DNA from: Candidatus Cloacimonetes bacterium 4572_55
GTDB lineage: Bacteria > 4572-55
NCBI GenBank assembly: GCA_002084765.1
Contig: NBMB01000015.1
Coordinates: forward strand, 36,028 to 100,027
Reading direction: 5' to 3'
DNA: 64,000 nucleotides
Shown here: positions 1-10,405 of the stretch, piece by piece
How the letters are laid out: each line of letters starts with the position of its first letter
Position numbering within the stretch: position 1 is the first letter of the stretch
Made by a program: the position numbers and the translations under genes
Notes under the pieces: generated by a model
Databases searched by the model: none
What the model was told of the DNA's origin: nothing
The model's input: the letters and a program-made list of their open reading frames with translations, nothing else

Positions 1-810
1 GAGTCCCACGAATCCGATGGCTCCGCTTAAGCTGACTGACAATCCTACCAGCGAGGAGGTCAGAATAAACAGCAGTTTCTTGGTCTTTACCACATCCACG
101 CCCATACTGCGCGCGATCTCATCGCCGAAGGCAAGCGCGTTCAAGTCTCGGCTAAAGAGCCACAATCCACCGGATAATAGGATTATAATAAAGCTGATTA
201 TCGGCAGAAAGCCCTGGATGGGCATGGTGTGAATAAATGCCAAACTTCCCATCAGCAAGTTGATGATTTCCACCAATTGACTGCCCGCTTTTGTCATAAA
301 AAACATGAGCAGCGCGCTGAAGAAAAAATTGGAAATTACGCCGGCAAGTAATAAGGTATTAGAGGAAAGCCGCTTATTTTCCACAGCGAGTGAGTAGACC
401 AAAAAAAGCGAGGATATGGCTCCTATCAAAGCAAAGATGGGCAAAAATGTCGATGGTAACTTGAGCAATATCACAATCGACATGCAGAGGATCGCTCCAG
501 AAGAGACGCCCAGGATATAGGGATCGGCTAATGGGTTGCGCAATAATCCTTGAAAAACAGATCCCGATATGGAGAGCGACCCGCCCACAAGCGTTCCCAG
601 CCAGATTCTGGGTACCCGCAATTCAAGAAGGATCGATTGTTCCCGCTGCAATGATTGCGACAACTCCTCCCCTTTTAAACGGCGGCTGACGATGTCCAGC
701 ACGTCCCTCCATGAGATGTCGGAATAGCCGGTGATCAAACAAAATAGAGCGATCAATCCGAGGCATATAAGCGAAAATATTGTGGCAAAAATAAATTTTC
801 TGGGGATCAT
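1..810 (-). CDS. FecCD/BtuC-family ABC transporter permease, partial at left edge
   Basis: Inner-membrane permease of a siderophore, haem or cobalamin type importer. Translating the minus strand from the ATG at 810 gives about 270 codons with no stop, so the C-terminus lies outside the window. An N-terminal hydrophobic helix is followed by the family hallmark GSVFQGLLRNPLADPYILG and several more membrane segments, ending near a conserved Gly-rich stretch (SLSGAIGFVG). The start overlaps the stop of the binding-protein gene by four bases (ATGA), so the two are translationally coupled. The ATPase that should follow is off the left edge. The family is clear; the substrate (B12, iron chelate, haem) cannot be decided from this piece. 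Confidence 0.93.
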   Translation of the reverse strand, partial: MIPRKFIFATIFSLICLGLIALFCLITGYSDISWRDVLDIVSRRLKGEELSQSLQREQSILLELRVPRIWLGTLVGGSLSISGSVFQGLLRNPLADPYILGVSSGAILCMSIVILLKLPSTFLPIFALIGAISSLFLVYSLAVENKRLSSNTLLLAGVISNFFFSALLMFFMTKAGSQLVEIINLLMGSLAFIHTMPIQGFLPIISFIIILLSGGLWLFSRDLNALAFGDEIARSMGVDVVKTKKLLFILTSSLVGLSVSLSGAIGFVGL

Positions 811-1748
811 TGCGTGGAATCCGACGGAGTGTAAAAATTAGGGTAGAGGCATCGATAAAATTCTGTAATTCCTTGAGATAGCCGCGGACCGGCTCTAAAA
901 ATTACGTCTTGATTCAGATCAACGCAAATCCTTCCGTTTTTGACAGCCTGCAACTGACTCCACCCGGGGCGAGCTTTTATCTCTTCTATCGTTGTTTCTG
1001 GGTGCGCAATAATGATCGTTTCCGGATCATTTTCCAGAATAAATTCTGGATTGACTTGCGGATACTCGCCTTTTAAATCGCCGCTGATATTCAATCCTCC
1101 GGCTATCATAAGAATCTGTCCGACAAATGATAGATTTGTCGCTGTTGTCAGAGGCGTTGCGGAGATTTCCAAAAAAACCGATCTGGCAGAAAAATGCGAT
1201 CGCGCCTGTTGCATTTCGCTGATCTCTCGTTTGAGACGATTGATTAGAGAGTCTGCCTGAGATTCATGCCGCAACAAAACGCCGAGCTGTTTTATTCCTC
1301 CCAGCAGATCGAGTATATTTTCAGGAGAAAAGGCATAAAAGGGGATGTCTAAATTCTCAAATTTTCCGACAAGCGGGGTGATCCGCGTCGGGGTTGCAAT
1401 GACCAAGTCCGGCTGAACGCTCACAATTGCCTCAAGATTGACTTCCGAATCCGAAAAACCGGCAAGTTGTGGTTTTTCCTTAGCTTGCGGCGGATAGTTG
1501 CAGAATCGACTCACGCCGATCAAATTTTCTTCCGCGCCGAGGGCATAGATCAGCTCGGTCACATTTGGCGCCAAGGAAACGATTCGCAGAGGTTTTTTCG
1601 ATAAAACCACCTCTCTGCCCAAAAAGTCTTTTACTTTGATAGATTGCGAGGTCGTCTTTTCCTTTGGCTTTTGTTTTTGACAGCTTGAAAAAAACAAAAA
1701 AATCATGGCCAGACTTAGAACCATGAGAAAGCGGTTCGGTATTCGCAT
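807..1748 (-). CDS. Periplasmic substrate-binding lipoprotein of the FecCD-type importer (BtuF/FepB-like)
   Basis: Captures the ligand and delivers it to the adjacent permease. The chosen start, ATG at 1748, is followed directly by a lipoprotein signal peptide (hydrophobic MVLSLAMIFLFFSSC, lipobox FSSC) and has a GGAG about 9 bases upstream. A longer in-frame extension to 1835 would bury the signal peptide and is rejected. The mature protein has the helical-backbone metal-receptor pattern: RIVSLAPNVTELIYALGAE near the N-terminus, then GVSRFCNYPP, and two lobes joined by a long helix. About 313 residues, normal for the family. No cobalamin riboswitch is visible upstream, so the ligand stays open. 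Confidence 0.9.
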   Translation of the reverse strand: MRIPNRFLMVLSLAMIFLFFSSCQKQKPKEKTTSQSIKVKDFLGREVVLSKKPLRIVSLAPNVTELIYALGAEENLIGVSRFCNYPPQAKEKPQLAGFSDSEVNLEAIVSVQPDLVIATPTRITPLVGKFENLDIPFYAFSPENILDLLGGIKQLGVLLRHESQADSLINRLKREISEMQQARSHFSARSVFLEISATPLTTATNLSFVGQILMIAGGLNISGDLKGEYPQVNPEFILENDPETIIIAHPETTIEEIKARPGWSQLQAVKNGRICVDLNQDVIFRAGPRLSQGITEFYRCLYPNFYTPSDSTQ

Positions 1749-1975
1749 AATATTTCTCCAGGATTTGCGGTTATTGAAGATCAAATGATCCCAAAAATAG
1801 ACGGTGATTTCAAATCTGTCAATCATATCCGTCAATTTTTGTCCAATTTTTCTAGTTTTGCAAATGAAACTGCATAATCAATCCTTTTTAGTTGCGTGAG
1901 ATCGGGTAATTATCTAAGTTATCTGCATGATGAAATCCTTGAAAATCCGAATGAAACCAATAAATGGTCGGGAAT

Positions 1976-2908
1976 ATGGACGCTATAATTCACACGGAAC
2001 AACTTACGAAACGGTATGGGGCAACCACGGCGTTAGATCGGCTGGACCTGGATATTTATCCGGGTGAAATTTTTGGCTTGCTGGGTCCCAATGGCGCGGG
2101 GAAAACCACCGCGATTAAGCTGGTTTTGAACTTAATTTTACCCACATCCGGAACAGTGACGCTTTTTGGACGTCCGCCTGGGAATATTTCGATCATGTCC
2201 AGGGTCGGCTATCTACCCGAAGTTTTGTCGGTTCACGATTACCTTAAGGCGTCCGAATTTCTCCGATTTCACGGTCAATTGTGCGGAATCAAATCTAACC
2301 TGTTGACCCCAAGAATCGATCGATTGCTGGACCTGGTTGGGTTGTCGGCGCATCGTAGACAAACGCTTCGCTCTTTTTCTAAAGGTATGCTACAGCGAAT
2401 CGGTTTTGCCCAGGCACTGATCAATGATCCGCAACTTCTGATTTTAGACGAGCCGACATCCGGCTTGGACCCGATCGGAAGAAAAGAGATGCGGGACATA
2501 TTTCTGAATCTGAAAGAGCAAGGCGTCGCAATCATCCTAAATTCTCATATATTATCCGAGATCGAGAAATCATGCGATCGCGTCGGGATTCTCAAACATG
2601 GAGAGTTAATTCACCTCGCAGAGACCGCCTATCTTTCTGACAGCCCGGACTCAACAGCTCGCGCTGTAGAGATTCAGGTCAACAACCGCTCGGACGCATT
2701 GATGACCCTTTTGGATCACGCGTGTGTGTCGATTCGGGATAATGGAAAAAAGCTGTCGCTCACTTTGAAGAGAAGCGTCGATATAAGCGATATTCCCCGG
2801 ATAGTCGAAACCGCGGGAGCCGAGTTGGTCGCGCTGATTCCTATAAAAGAGACATTAGAAGATCTTTTTTATCGCTTGATTTCGTCGGCAGATGGAGGCA
2901 AGAAATGA
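1976..2908 (+). CDS. ABC transporter ATP-binding protein (ABC-2 exporter type)
   Basis: Cytoplasmic ATPase of a drug, lipid or gliding-type exporter. Walker A GPNGAGKTTAIK, Q-loop region, signature FSKGMLQRIGFAQAL, and Walker B LLILDEPTSGLD are all present, followed by a H-loop (NSHILSEIEKSCDRVGIL). A C-terminal regulatory tail of about 90 residues follows, as in CcmA/NodI-like proteins. ATG 1976 is preferred because GGGA precedes it; an in-frame ATG at 1964 lacks a ribosome site. Its stop overlaps the start of the permease gene by ATGA. Divergent from the importer genes to its left. The exported substrate is unknown. Confidence 0.92.
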   Translation: MDAIIHTEQLTKRYGATTALDRLDLDIYPGEIFGLLGPNGAGKTTAIKLVLNLILPTSGTVTLFGRPPGNISIMSRVGYLPEVLSVHDYLKASEFLRFHGQLCGIKSNLLTPRIDRLLDLVGLSAHRRQTLRSFSKGMLQRIGFAQALINDPQLLILDEPTSGLDPIGRKEMRDIFLNLKEQGVAIILNSHILSEIEKSCDRVGILKHGELIHLAETAYLSDSPDSTARAVEIQVNNRSDALMTLLDHACVSIRDNGKKLSLTLKRSVDISDIPRIVETAGAELVALIPIKETLEDLFYRLISSADGGKK

Positions 2909-3774
2909 TCCAACTCAGAGCGCTTATTCGCGTAACTGTTCAGGAATATATTCGATCAAAAACCATGTTGGCTTTGCTGCTGATCGGCTGTTTTTTCGTA
3001 TTGATATTTTCATGTTGCGGTTTATCTGAGAGCATGTCGGTCAATAATCAAATTGTTGCCAAAGAAAGCCAGATCGATCTTTTTTGGGGAGTCGCGTATT
3101 GGATTTTGGCGTTATACGGCGTGGCGGGAAGCGTCTTGTTAAGCATGAATTGTGTATCAAGTGAGATACGTTCTCGCCGAGCGGCATTGGTATGGACTCG
3201 TCCGATTTCTCGTATGACTTGGCTGATCGGAAAAATCATCGGAGTCTGGATTGTCACCGCGATTGATACGGGAGTTCTATTTCTACTCATATATTTTTTG
3301 ATCGTCGCCAAGCTGAAAATTGTTTCGTTCTTCCCATTCGTTGGATTTTCCATACTGCTTCTCGAAATTTTGGCTATAATCATACTCGTCTCGACTCTCT
3401 CGATTCGTTTTTCGGATGTTATCAGCGGATTTTTGGGATCGATTATTTACGGAGTGAGCTTAGTAATCGGCATGGATTGGGTACAGGCGTATTTTTTCCA
3501 AATCCAGGAATATCTTGCGCAAACCAATACCGCTCCCGCAGAATTGCTCCGCGCGTTTTTGCAGGAGCCTCCATCAATTTTATGGCAAATATTTTTTTGG
3601 ATAACCTACATTATCACCCCGCATTTTGGCAATATACAAGGTATTGGGCGGAAATTGGCTTCTCATAGCCCGATCGCACTGAGCTTGGATTGGTGGTCGT
3701 TCCTGTCTGTCCTATTATACAGCCTCATATTCCTCATTATCGGGAGACGAGAGATCAAGCGGATGGAGTTTTAA
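2905..3774 (+). CDS. ABC-2 type transporter permease
   Basis: Membrane partner of the preceding ATPase, 289 residues with about six hydrophobic segments (for example MLALLLIGCFFVLIFSCCG near residue 27 and FFPFVGFSILLLEILAIIIL near 137). The N-terminal cytoplasmic helix followed by a large loop and then the TRPISRMTWLIGKIIG segment is typical of the ABC-2 membrane fold (ABC2_membrane_2/NosY-like). Coupled to the ATPase by a four-base overlap. A strong convergent terminator follows. No specific substrate can be named. Confidence 0.88.
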   Translation: MIQLRALIRVTVQEYIRSKTMLALLLIGCFFVLIFSCCGLSESMSVNNQIVAKESQIDLFWGVAYWILALYGVAGSVLLSMNCVSSEIRSRRAALVWTRPISRMTWLIGKIIGVWIVTAIDTGVLFLLIYFLIVAKLKIVSFFPFVGFSILLLEILAIIILVSTLSIRFSDVISGFLGSIIYGVSLVIGMDWVQAYFFQIQEYLAQTNTAPAELLRAFLQEPPSILWQIFFWITYIITPHFGNIQGIGRKLASHSPIALSLDWWSFLSVLLYSLIFLIIGRREIKRMEF

Positions 3775-3823
3775 TCCGTAAATTACGCGGATTTAAGGGG
3801 ATGGATGAGAAGGGAAATTAAAT

Positions 3824-3870
3824 AGCGGGATCAACGCTGTTAAACATGGTGGCGTTGATCCCGCTTTTAG
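3824..3870. terminator. Bidirectional intrinsic terminator between convergent genes
   Basis: A perfect 14-bp stem (agcgggatcaacgc at 3824-3837 with its complement at 3852-3865) with a 14-base loop, followed by TTTTA on the plus strand. It lies between the ABC-2 permease and rpoD, which converge here, and can serve both. Confidence 0.85.
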
Positions 3871-3885
3871 CAATAACGGTAAGGA

Positions 3886-5607
3886 TTACAATTTTTTTTG
3901 CATATTTTTCAGCGATTTTCTTCGTGTCGGATGCCGGAGTTTGTTCAGCGCTTTTGCCTCGATCTGCCGAACCCGTTCCCTCGTCACACTGAAAATTTCT
4001 CCGACCTCCTCCAGTGTCCGCGTCATACCGTCGTCGATACCGTATCGCAGACGGATCACCTTTTCTTCTCGTGTAGAAAGCGTGCTTAACACGCACCGCA
4101 TCTGTTCTTGCAACAGCAACGATGCTGTGGATTTTGCTGGAGAGGAAATGTTTGTATCCTCAATAAAATCAAGTAATTGGTTTTCGTCACTATCGCCTAT
4201 AGGACGGTTCAGCGATATGGGCGATTGCGCTGCCTTCATAATCTGGCGCACTCTTCTTAAGGGCATATTCAATTGGTTGGAAATCTCTTCCGAAGTGGCC
4301 TCTCGACCGGTGTGATGGGAAATTTCTCTGGCGACCTTGATGACTCGGCTGATTGCCTCGATCATGTGTACCGGCACACGGACAGTCCGAGCCTGATCCG
4401 CGATCGCGCGCGTAATGGCTTGCCGAATCCACCATGTGGCGTATGTGCTGAATCGATAGCCTTTGGTATAGTCAAATTTTTCAACTGCCCGAACCAACCC
4501 GCTGTTGCCCTCTTGAATCAGGTCTAAAAATTCCAGCCCTCGATTCATATAACGCTTGGCAATGGTGATCACCAGCCGGACATTGGATTCGATCAACAGT
4601 TGTTTCGCTTGTTCTCGCTCCCGATCAAGCCGCTTGACCTCTTTCAACAGATTTAAAAATTCTGGAATAGGCAGCTGGATCTCTTTTTTTATCAAGGCAA
4701 GGTGCCGGTCATATTCCGAAATTGACATGCAATAGTTCAACTTTTTCTCAATATTCATCCGACGGAAGGTACCGTTTACACCGCTTCCCGCCACTACAAA
4801 GAAGAGTCCATTCAACGACGCTTTGGTTTCATCCAGCTTTTTTATTAAGTCGAATATCTGCGTATAATGGAGTTGAAATTTATCGCACAGAGCAAAAAAA
4901 CGACCTCGTATCGGCGCGCGTTTTACCTTACGCTGCACGCTGGAAAGCTGTTTCCATTCGATCCGCATTTCCTTATGCAGATGCACCAACTTTTCGACCT
5001 TGTGCAGAGCCTTTTCCATCTCCTTTCTCCAAGAGTAGCTGACCCGCCAACCGCCGGCTTTGATATAAACAAAATCCTCGACCCGTATGCAGCCCTCACT
5101 CAATTTTCCGGCTTGTTTCTGTAATTCCTTGATACACAAAGGGATCATAAACAAAAATTTTTTCATACTCGCCAGATTTTTCTCGATCTTGACGGCCAGC
5201 TTGACCTCTTCTTCACGAGATAGAATCTTTACCTGCCCCATTTCCTTAAGATACATTCTTACCGGGTCGTCAAATCGTTGATTCGAGCACTTCCCGCGGT
5301 TATATCGGGTATTATTGGGGTGAGGCGTTTTTGCCTCCGTGGGATTACTTCCAAAACCGGAAATATCCTCAATGTCGTATTCGACCACTTTTATTCCTTC
5401 TTCCTTTAAGCGGCTTATCAATCGGTCAAAACTTGCGGGCGTCATTTCATCTTCAGCAATATAGTTATTCAACTCCGCAATTTTAATTTGACCTTCTTGC
5501 TTAGAGACTTGGATAACCCGCTCAATCGTTTGCTCGAGTTCAGTCCGTATCAAGATATCCTCCTCCATATTAGTACGGCGTATTAATAGGGACGATAACG
5601 AACCCAT
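3886..5607 (-). CDS. rpoD: Primary RNA polymerase sigma-70 factor
   Basis: Directs RNA polymerase to housekeeping promoters. Domains in order: a short region 1.1 (after [13 protein letters not shown]), region 1.2 ([20 protein letters not shown]), a non-conserved spacer of about 170 residues, region 2 ([20 protein letters not shown], then [20 protein letters not shown]), region 3, and region 4 with the -35-binding helix ([20 protein letters not shown]). The start is uncertain: ATG 5607 has GGAG close upstream, ATG 5568 starts at the conserved part, and a TTG at 5634 is also in frame. Follows dnaG, as in the classical macromolecular-synthesis operon. The consensus -35/-10 promoters found in this window (TTGACA with TATAAT, TAAAAT or TATTTT) fit such a factor. 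Confidence 0.97.
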   Translation of the reverse strand: MGSLSSLLIRRTNMEEDILIRTELEQTIERVIQVSKQEGQIKIAELNNYIAEDEMTPASFDRLISRLKEEGIKVVEYDIEDISGFGSNPTEAKTPHPNNTRYNRGKCSNQRFDDPVRMYLKEMGQVKILSREEEVKLAVKIEKNLASMKKFLFMIPLCIKELQKQAGKLSEGCIRVEDFVYIKAGGWRVSYSWRKEMEKALHKVEKLVHLHKEMRIEWKQLSSVQRKVKRAPIRGRFFALCDKFQLHYTQIFDLIKKLDETKASLNGLFFVVAGSGVNGTFRRMNIEKKLNYCMSISEYDRHLALIKKEIQLPIPEFLNLLKEVKRLDREREQAKQLLIESNVRLVITIAKRYMNRGLEFLDLIQEGNSGLVRAVEKFDYTKGYRFSTYATWWIRQAITRAIADQARTVRVPVHMIEAISRVIKVAREISHHTGREATSEEISNQLNMPLRRVRQIMKAAQSPISLNRPIGDSDENQLLDFIEDTNISSPAKSTASLLLQEQMRCVLSTLSTREEKVIRLRYGIDDGMTRTLEEVGEIFSVTRERVRQIEAKALNKLRHPTRRKSLKNMQKKL

Positions 5608-5702
5608 CCGCTCCGCTTTATAAAGCGAAACCAACGTCTGTTATCCCTGGTCTATCCGACCAAAATCCTTCTTCCAAAAATTTTGACGGCTGGCTTGATT
5701 CT

Positions 5703-7483
5703 TCATCGCGCGCCGATTCTTTCTTCGGCAATACGCTGAATCTCTCTCAACAGGTCTTCATCAACTTCCCCGGCATTCATCAATTGCTTGTCCAACTGCA
5801 ACTTTTTACTCCTTCTCAAACCATCCCCCACAATTCGAATCCAGTCCTCAATATTTTTATCCAAAATCGGAATATCACGCGGTCTCATAAGAAGCTCGCG
5901 CAGATAGAATTCCTCCGATGCACCCCCATACTTTTTTATATCAGATTCTATATCGGAAAGCAATCGGCTGATTGAAACAATGCCCTCAACCGAGTCATAT
6001 TCCCATAGAAAGGAGGCGATTTCTTGATGAATGGGTTTAAAAAAAAATTAGATGATAATTGATCTTTTATGATCATCCTGTAATTTGCATTTTCAACAAA
6101 CGCCAGAATCAACCCCTGCTCCGCTTTATCCTGCTTGGAGAGAGGCTCGATATATTTTTTCCCCAGCGCGATGGGTTGCGGGCTTTCACGCTGGGAAAAT
6201 AACATTGATTTGAGATGTTTTTCTGGGATATGAAGGAATTCTGCCATCTTCAAGCAATACATGTCAAAACGGAACAGGTCATATCGAATGAGATTTAAAT
6301 ATGGAGCCATTTCCTGTGCAAATTTCTTTTTTCCTTCAATGGTATTAAAATCGATATAAGTGGCGAGTTGTTTCAGAAGAAAATCAAAAAAAGATATGCT
6401 ATGATCGATCAGTTGGCAGAAGGCTTTTTTGCCCTCTTTTTTGATATAAGAATCTGGGTCTTCTCCTTTTGGCAACAGGATCACCTCTACGCCCATCTCG
6501 CTCTTCAACAGGTTATAGATCGGTGAGACCGTCGCCTTAATCCCTGCGGGATCGCTGTCAAAGGAGAGATAGACACGATCCACGTAACGCTTCAGTAGCT
6601 TGACCTGGTCCTCGGTAAAAGCCGTGCCTAACGGCGCGACAGCAGATGAAATTCCAGCTTGATGAAGGCTGACGACATCCATGTATCCCTCGACCAGAAC
6701 AGCGGATTTTTCCTCTTGCAGGCGTCGTTTGGCTTGATAGAGACCATACAGAATATTTTTCTTTTTAAAAATATCGGACTCGGGACTGTTGATATATTTT
6801 GCCTTCTCCATCGGATCCAACGCCCGACCCCCGAAGCCGACAATCTTGCCTAAGTTGTTCTTTATAGGGAAGATGAGCCGATTGCGAAAGTAGTCGTAAT
6901 AGGAACCGCTTTTCTCACTTTTACCCAGCAACCCGGCTTTCAGCAAAATATCTGGGTTTAACCTGCGGCTTTCTGCCGCGCGCAAAAAGTTATTCCATCC
7001 GGGAAGCGCGTATCCCAACTGAAAGTTCTGTACGCTTTCCTGGCTCACCTTTCGCTTCTGAAGATAGACACGAACAGATTCCGGTGCCTTTGACGCAAGA
7101 GCCTTGGCAAAATATTCAGCGGCAAACTCATTTGCCTGATAAAGTTCTGTCCGGAACGTTCGTTCTTCTTGGGGCATACCGGAGGATTCTGGCAACGAGA
7201 TTCCGCTTCGCTCCGCCAGATAAGAGACGGCCTCGACAAACGAAATCCGTTGATGATCCATAAAAAAACGGATGGCGTCTCCACCCTTTTTACAACCAAA
7301 GCAGTAGTACATCCGCTTTCCCGGATTGACCGAAAAAGAGGGCGTCTTTTCCTGATGAAAAGGGCAAAGTGCTATAAAATTTCGCCCTTGTTTCTTCAAT
7401 GTAATAAAGTCGGAGATCACCGCGACAATATCCGTCGCCTCAATAACCTGTTGTACAATATCATCTGGAATTAGGAACGCCAC
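5703..7483 (-). CDS. dnaG: DNA primase, interrupted by a -1 frameshift near 6050
   Basis: Makes RNA primers for replication. GTG 7483 has AAGGA upstream. The first 480 or so residues show the CHC2 zinc ribbon (Cys40, His43, Cys61, Cys64), the primase core and TOPRIM (VEGYMDVV and SFDSDPAG). In this frame translation ends at 5948 with an unrelated tail. The true C-terminal helicase-binding region continues in the -1 frame (PIHQEIASFLWEYDSV and on through the segment ending at 5703). The switch is at a run of nine T on the minus strand, where the reading is T TTT TTA AAC, a textbook -1 slippery heptamer. The joined product is about 590 residues, the normal DnaG size. Either a sequencing or assembly error, transcript slippage, or programmed frameshifting; an intact product is expected since the gene is essential. 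Confidence 0.92.
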
Positions 7484-7802
7484 TGCTTGTCCTTTAGATT
7501 AATATAGGTTTACGCAGGTTTATGAACAAATTTGTAGGTGGATTCGTGAACGGCTTTGTGAAGAAACCAAATTTTTGGGTGAGTGATAAACATGTAACGC
7601 AGAACGCCGTGATCCAATACCCGTAAAATATATATAACACGAACAGAAATGCAAACAAAATTATGACGAAATTTTATCAATAAATCAGAGGGGGAGGTGA
7701 AAATGGGAGAAAAATGGGGTGAAAATAGAGCGTAAATTCCGAAATCAAATGGGAATCAAATGGAAAGTCGAGTCGAACTATCCGTTCTGACTGGTTCGAC
7801 CA
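7484..7802. other. Intergenic gap between mutS2 and dnaG, nothing recognised
   Basis: About 320 bases of A+T-rich sequence with no convincing open frame, no strong hairpin with a T tract and no clear consensus promoter. It probably holds the dnaG-rpoD promoter on the minus strand, but I could not pick one out. Confidence 0.4.
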
Positions 7803-10199
7803 TTATTTCAAATTTAATTTGACGACGGTGACGCCGCTTCCGCCTTGATTCCATGGGGCTAAATTTTGCTCCAGAACCCACGGATGTCGAGACAGAATCT
7901 CCGAGACTACCCGTCGCAATACGCCCGTTCCTTTCCCGTGGATTATCCTCACCTGCTCCAAAGAGGCAATATATACGTCGTCCAAATATTTCTCGACGTG
8001 TTGAATCGCCTCCTCTGCCCGAAAACCCCGAATATCCAACTCCGACTGAAGCGTGTCGGATTCAAAAATATGTTGTCCTGCCGTCGACTTCTTTTTCTTC
8101 GGCTCATCGGCATTCTTGATAGCGGTCAAACGATCAAGCGAAACCATGATCCGGATTGTGCCCGTTTCCACTATAATATGCTTATTATCCTTTGCTTCCG
8201 CCACAACGCCATCCCTGTCCCAATCGGCAATTCGGACTTGATCCCCGACCTGAACCTGAGTCAAAGGAGCGAAAATCTCTCTTGGGACGGTCTGACCTTC
8301 TTGTTTTTGTCGATCAGCAATTTTTTGCTCTTCACGACGCACCTTTTCTCGAGCTTTTTCCTGAGCTTTTTGAATTTTTTCTCGATCAGTCGCCTCTTTT
8401 TTCAGATCACTGACGACCTGCTTCATTTTTTTTTTGGTATCTTTGACAAAATCAGCGGCTTCCTTCAACGCCTTTTCCTTCGCAGTCTGCCGAATGGATT
8501 TCAGCTGTTCCAACTTTTGCTCATATTTATCAGTTTTTTTCTTCTGGCGATCGATTTCCTCGCGTAAGGATTCCCGCTCCTCTGTGAGCTTCCGATGTTC
8601 ATTCTCCAAATCAGCGACCAACCGGCTGATATCCTGCTCCTCATCCCGCCGAAGTGCGCGCGCTGTTTCCAATATATGAGCCGGCATCCCCAATCGCCCG
8701 GATATTTCCAGAGCATAGCTGCTCCCAGGCAAATTTGGATGAAATCGGTAAGTCGGAGCCAAAGTCGCCCGATCAAACTCCATAGACCCGTTCATAATAT
8801 GGGGATGTTCATGGGCAAACACTTTCAATACGCCGTAGTGTGTCGTGGCGATGGTCGTCGCGCGGTTCGCGGTGAGATACTCCAGAATCGCCATACTCAA
8901 CGCTGCTCCTTCTTCTGGATCCGTTCCCGCGCCCAATTCATCCAGCAGAATCAGAACAGTGTCGCTGGCATGATAAACAAAATGGATAATCTGTTTCATG
9001 TGAGAGGAGAAGGTGCTGAGGCTCTGCTGAAGCGATTGTTCGTCGCCGATATCCGCGAAAATATCGGTAAAGATTGGCAGCGTAACTCCATGCGAGGCTG
9101 GGACATGCAGACCTGACTGGGCGGATAGAGCGATCAAGCCGATAGTTTTTAGAAAAACCGTCTTCCCGCCAGTATTGGGACCCGTGACCAGGATCGTATT
9201 GATATCATCCGGCAACGATACTGTATTTCCCTGCTCTTTTTTGTTTTTGTTTTGTCGGCGGAAAATATCAGCTAATAGGATATGCCGTCCGTTCGTGATG
9301 CATAGCGGCAGACCTTCCCCGATCTCCGGCGAGATACAGTCAAAATCCAAGGACAACCGAGCTTTGGCTCCGGTCATATCCAAATAGGTCAAGGTTTGGA
9401 ATGAGATCGTCAAGCGGTCTTGATTCTCCCGCACCATATCGGTCAGAGCCAGTAAGATCCGCTTGATTTCCTTCCGCTCCTCCTGAAACAGCGCGCGCAT
9501 ATCATTATTGAGCGGTGCTACCGAGAATGGCTCGACAAAAACCGTTGCTCCGCTCGAGGAGTGGTCATGCACCACGCCCGGCGTCTGCCCTCGCTCATCC
9601 TGTCTCACCGGTATCACATACCGACCTTCTCGCAAGGTGATATAGAGATCCGCGCGTCCAGTATCAGCCATACGCTGTAGGATCGCGTTCAATTTCTGCT
9701 GTATCTGATCCCGCTTTTGATGAAGCGATCTTCGGATTTTTGCCAATTGAGGACTGGCGTTATCCATTATATCGCCGGATGGGTCAATAGTGGTCTCAAT
9801 CGCGCTCTCCAATTCATTGAAATTGAAAAGTCCTTTTGCCAGAGTCGCTAAACGCGGAGTCTTTTCGCCCCGCTTCTTTATAAAATTGTGAGCGACTCGG
9901 CTGCCGCGACAGACTCCCGTAATTTGCACCAACGATTGAATGTCCAAAATACTGCCGGGCGCACGCGCACAAATCAAAGAGCCCCTGATGTCCTGCAAAC
10001 CCACAAACGGAAATTGCCCCTCTTCCTCTAAAAGCCGGCAAAATTCTGTTGTCTCGTCCAACTTCCGACGAATCTGTTCCACGTCGAAAAGAGGCTGCAT
10101 CTCAGAAATTTCCCTCTTGCCTCCAATCGAAACCGCCCGCTCGCTAAGAATGGATTTAAGTTGTTCATATTCCAAAATTTTTAATGTATGTTTATTCAT
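7803..10199 (-). CDS. mutS2: MutS2 family protein (MutS-like ATPase with C-terminal Smr nuclease)
   Basis: 798 residues. The MutS core lacks the mismatch-recognition domain, as in all MutS2. Walker A is TGPNTGGKTVFLKT near residue 338, Walker B LILLDELGAGTDPEEGAAL, followed by the ABC-type signature region. A long charged coiled coil (about residues 515-620) leads into a KOW-like segment and the Smr domain (LDIRGFRAEEAIQHVEKYLD, then VRIIHGKGTGVLRRVV). MutS2 suppresses homologous recombination in some bacteria and rescues collided ribosomes in Bacillus; which role applies here is unknown. Lies downstream of rpsU on the same strand, with the rpsU terminator between them. Confidence 0.96.
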   Translation of the reverse strand: MNKHTLKILEYEQLKSILSERAVSIGGKREISEMQPLFDVEQIRRKLDETTEFCRLLEEEGQFPFVGLQDIRGSLICARAPGSILDIQSLVQITGVCRGSRVAHNFIKKRGEKTPRLATLAKGLFNFNELESAIETTIDPSGDIMDNASPQLAKIRRSLHQKRDQIQQKLNAILQRMADTGRADLYITLREGRYVIPVRQDERGQTPGVVHDHSSSGATVFVEPFSVAPLNNDMRALFQEERKEIKRILLALTDMVRENQDRLTISFQTLTYLDMTGAKARLSLDFDCISPEIGEGLPLCITNGRHILLADIFRRQNKNKKEQGNTVSLPDDINTILVTGPNTGGKTVFLKTIGLIALSAQSGLHVPASHGVTLPIFTDIFADIGDEQSLQQSLSTFSSHMKQIIHFVYHASDTVLILLDELGAGTDPEEGAALSMAILEYLTANRATTIATTHYGVLKVFAHEHPHIMNGSMEFDRATLAPTYRFHPNLPGSSYALEISGRLGMPAHILETARALRRDEEQDISRLVADLENEHRKLTEERESLREEIDRQKKKTDKYEQKLEQLKSIRQTAKEKALKEAADFVKDTKKKMKQVVSDLKKEATDREKIQKAQEKAREKVRREEQKIADRQKQEGQTVPREIFAPLTQVQVGDQVRIADWDRDGVVAEAKDNKHIIVETGTIRIMVSLDRLTAIKNADEPKKKKSTAGQHIFESDTLQSELDIRGFRAEEAIQHVEKYLDDVYIASLEQVRIIHGKGTGVLRRVVSEILSRHPWVLEQNLAPWNQGGSGVTVVKLNLK

Positions 10200-10290
10200 A
10201 TTTACGTCTATTGTCGAGTTTATGTCTAATGTCGAGTTGAAAATAATTAAGAGGGAAGATTACAATTTTGTTGCGCTAAATTTGAGGTTA

Positions 10291-10324
10291 AAAAAAAGCA
10301 AGGGTAACGCTCCGTTACCCTTGC
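10291..10324 (-). terminator. Intrinsic terminator of rpsU
   Basis: 12-bp perfect stem (gcaagggtaacg at 10298-10309 and complement at 10313-10324) with a 3-base loop, followed on the minus strand by a run of at least seven T (10291-10297). It sits about 80 bases after the rpsU stop and so separates rpsU from mutS2. Confidence 0.92.
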
Positions 10325-10405
10325 AGCGCCTTTCGAACAAGCCGATCGGCATTTTCTATTTACTTATTTTCTCACTCAGTCCATCGCCACGATCAACTCT
10401 TTAGA

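Noticed and set aside
1836-1963. Possible cobalamin riboswitch before the BtuF-like gene
   Set aside because: The B12-box and conserved core are not visible in the short divergent gap; substrate left open.
3818-4096. Minus-strand frame overlapping the 3' end of rpoD in another frame
   Set aside because: Shadow of rpoD and crosses its terminator.
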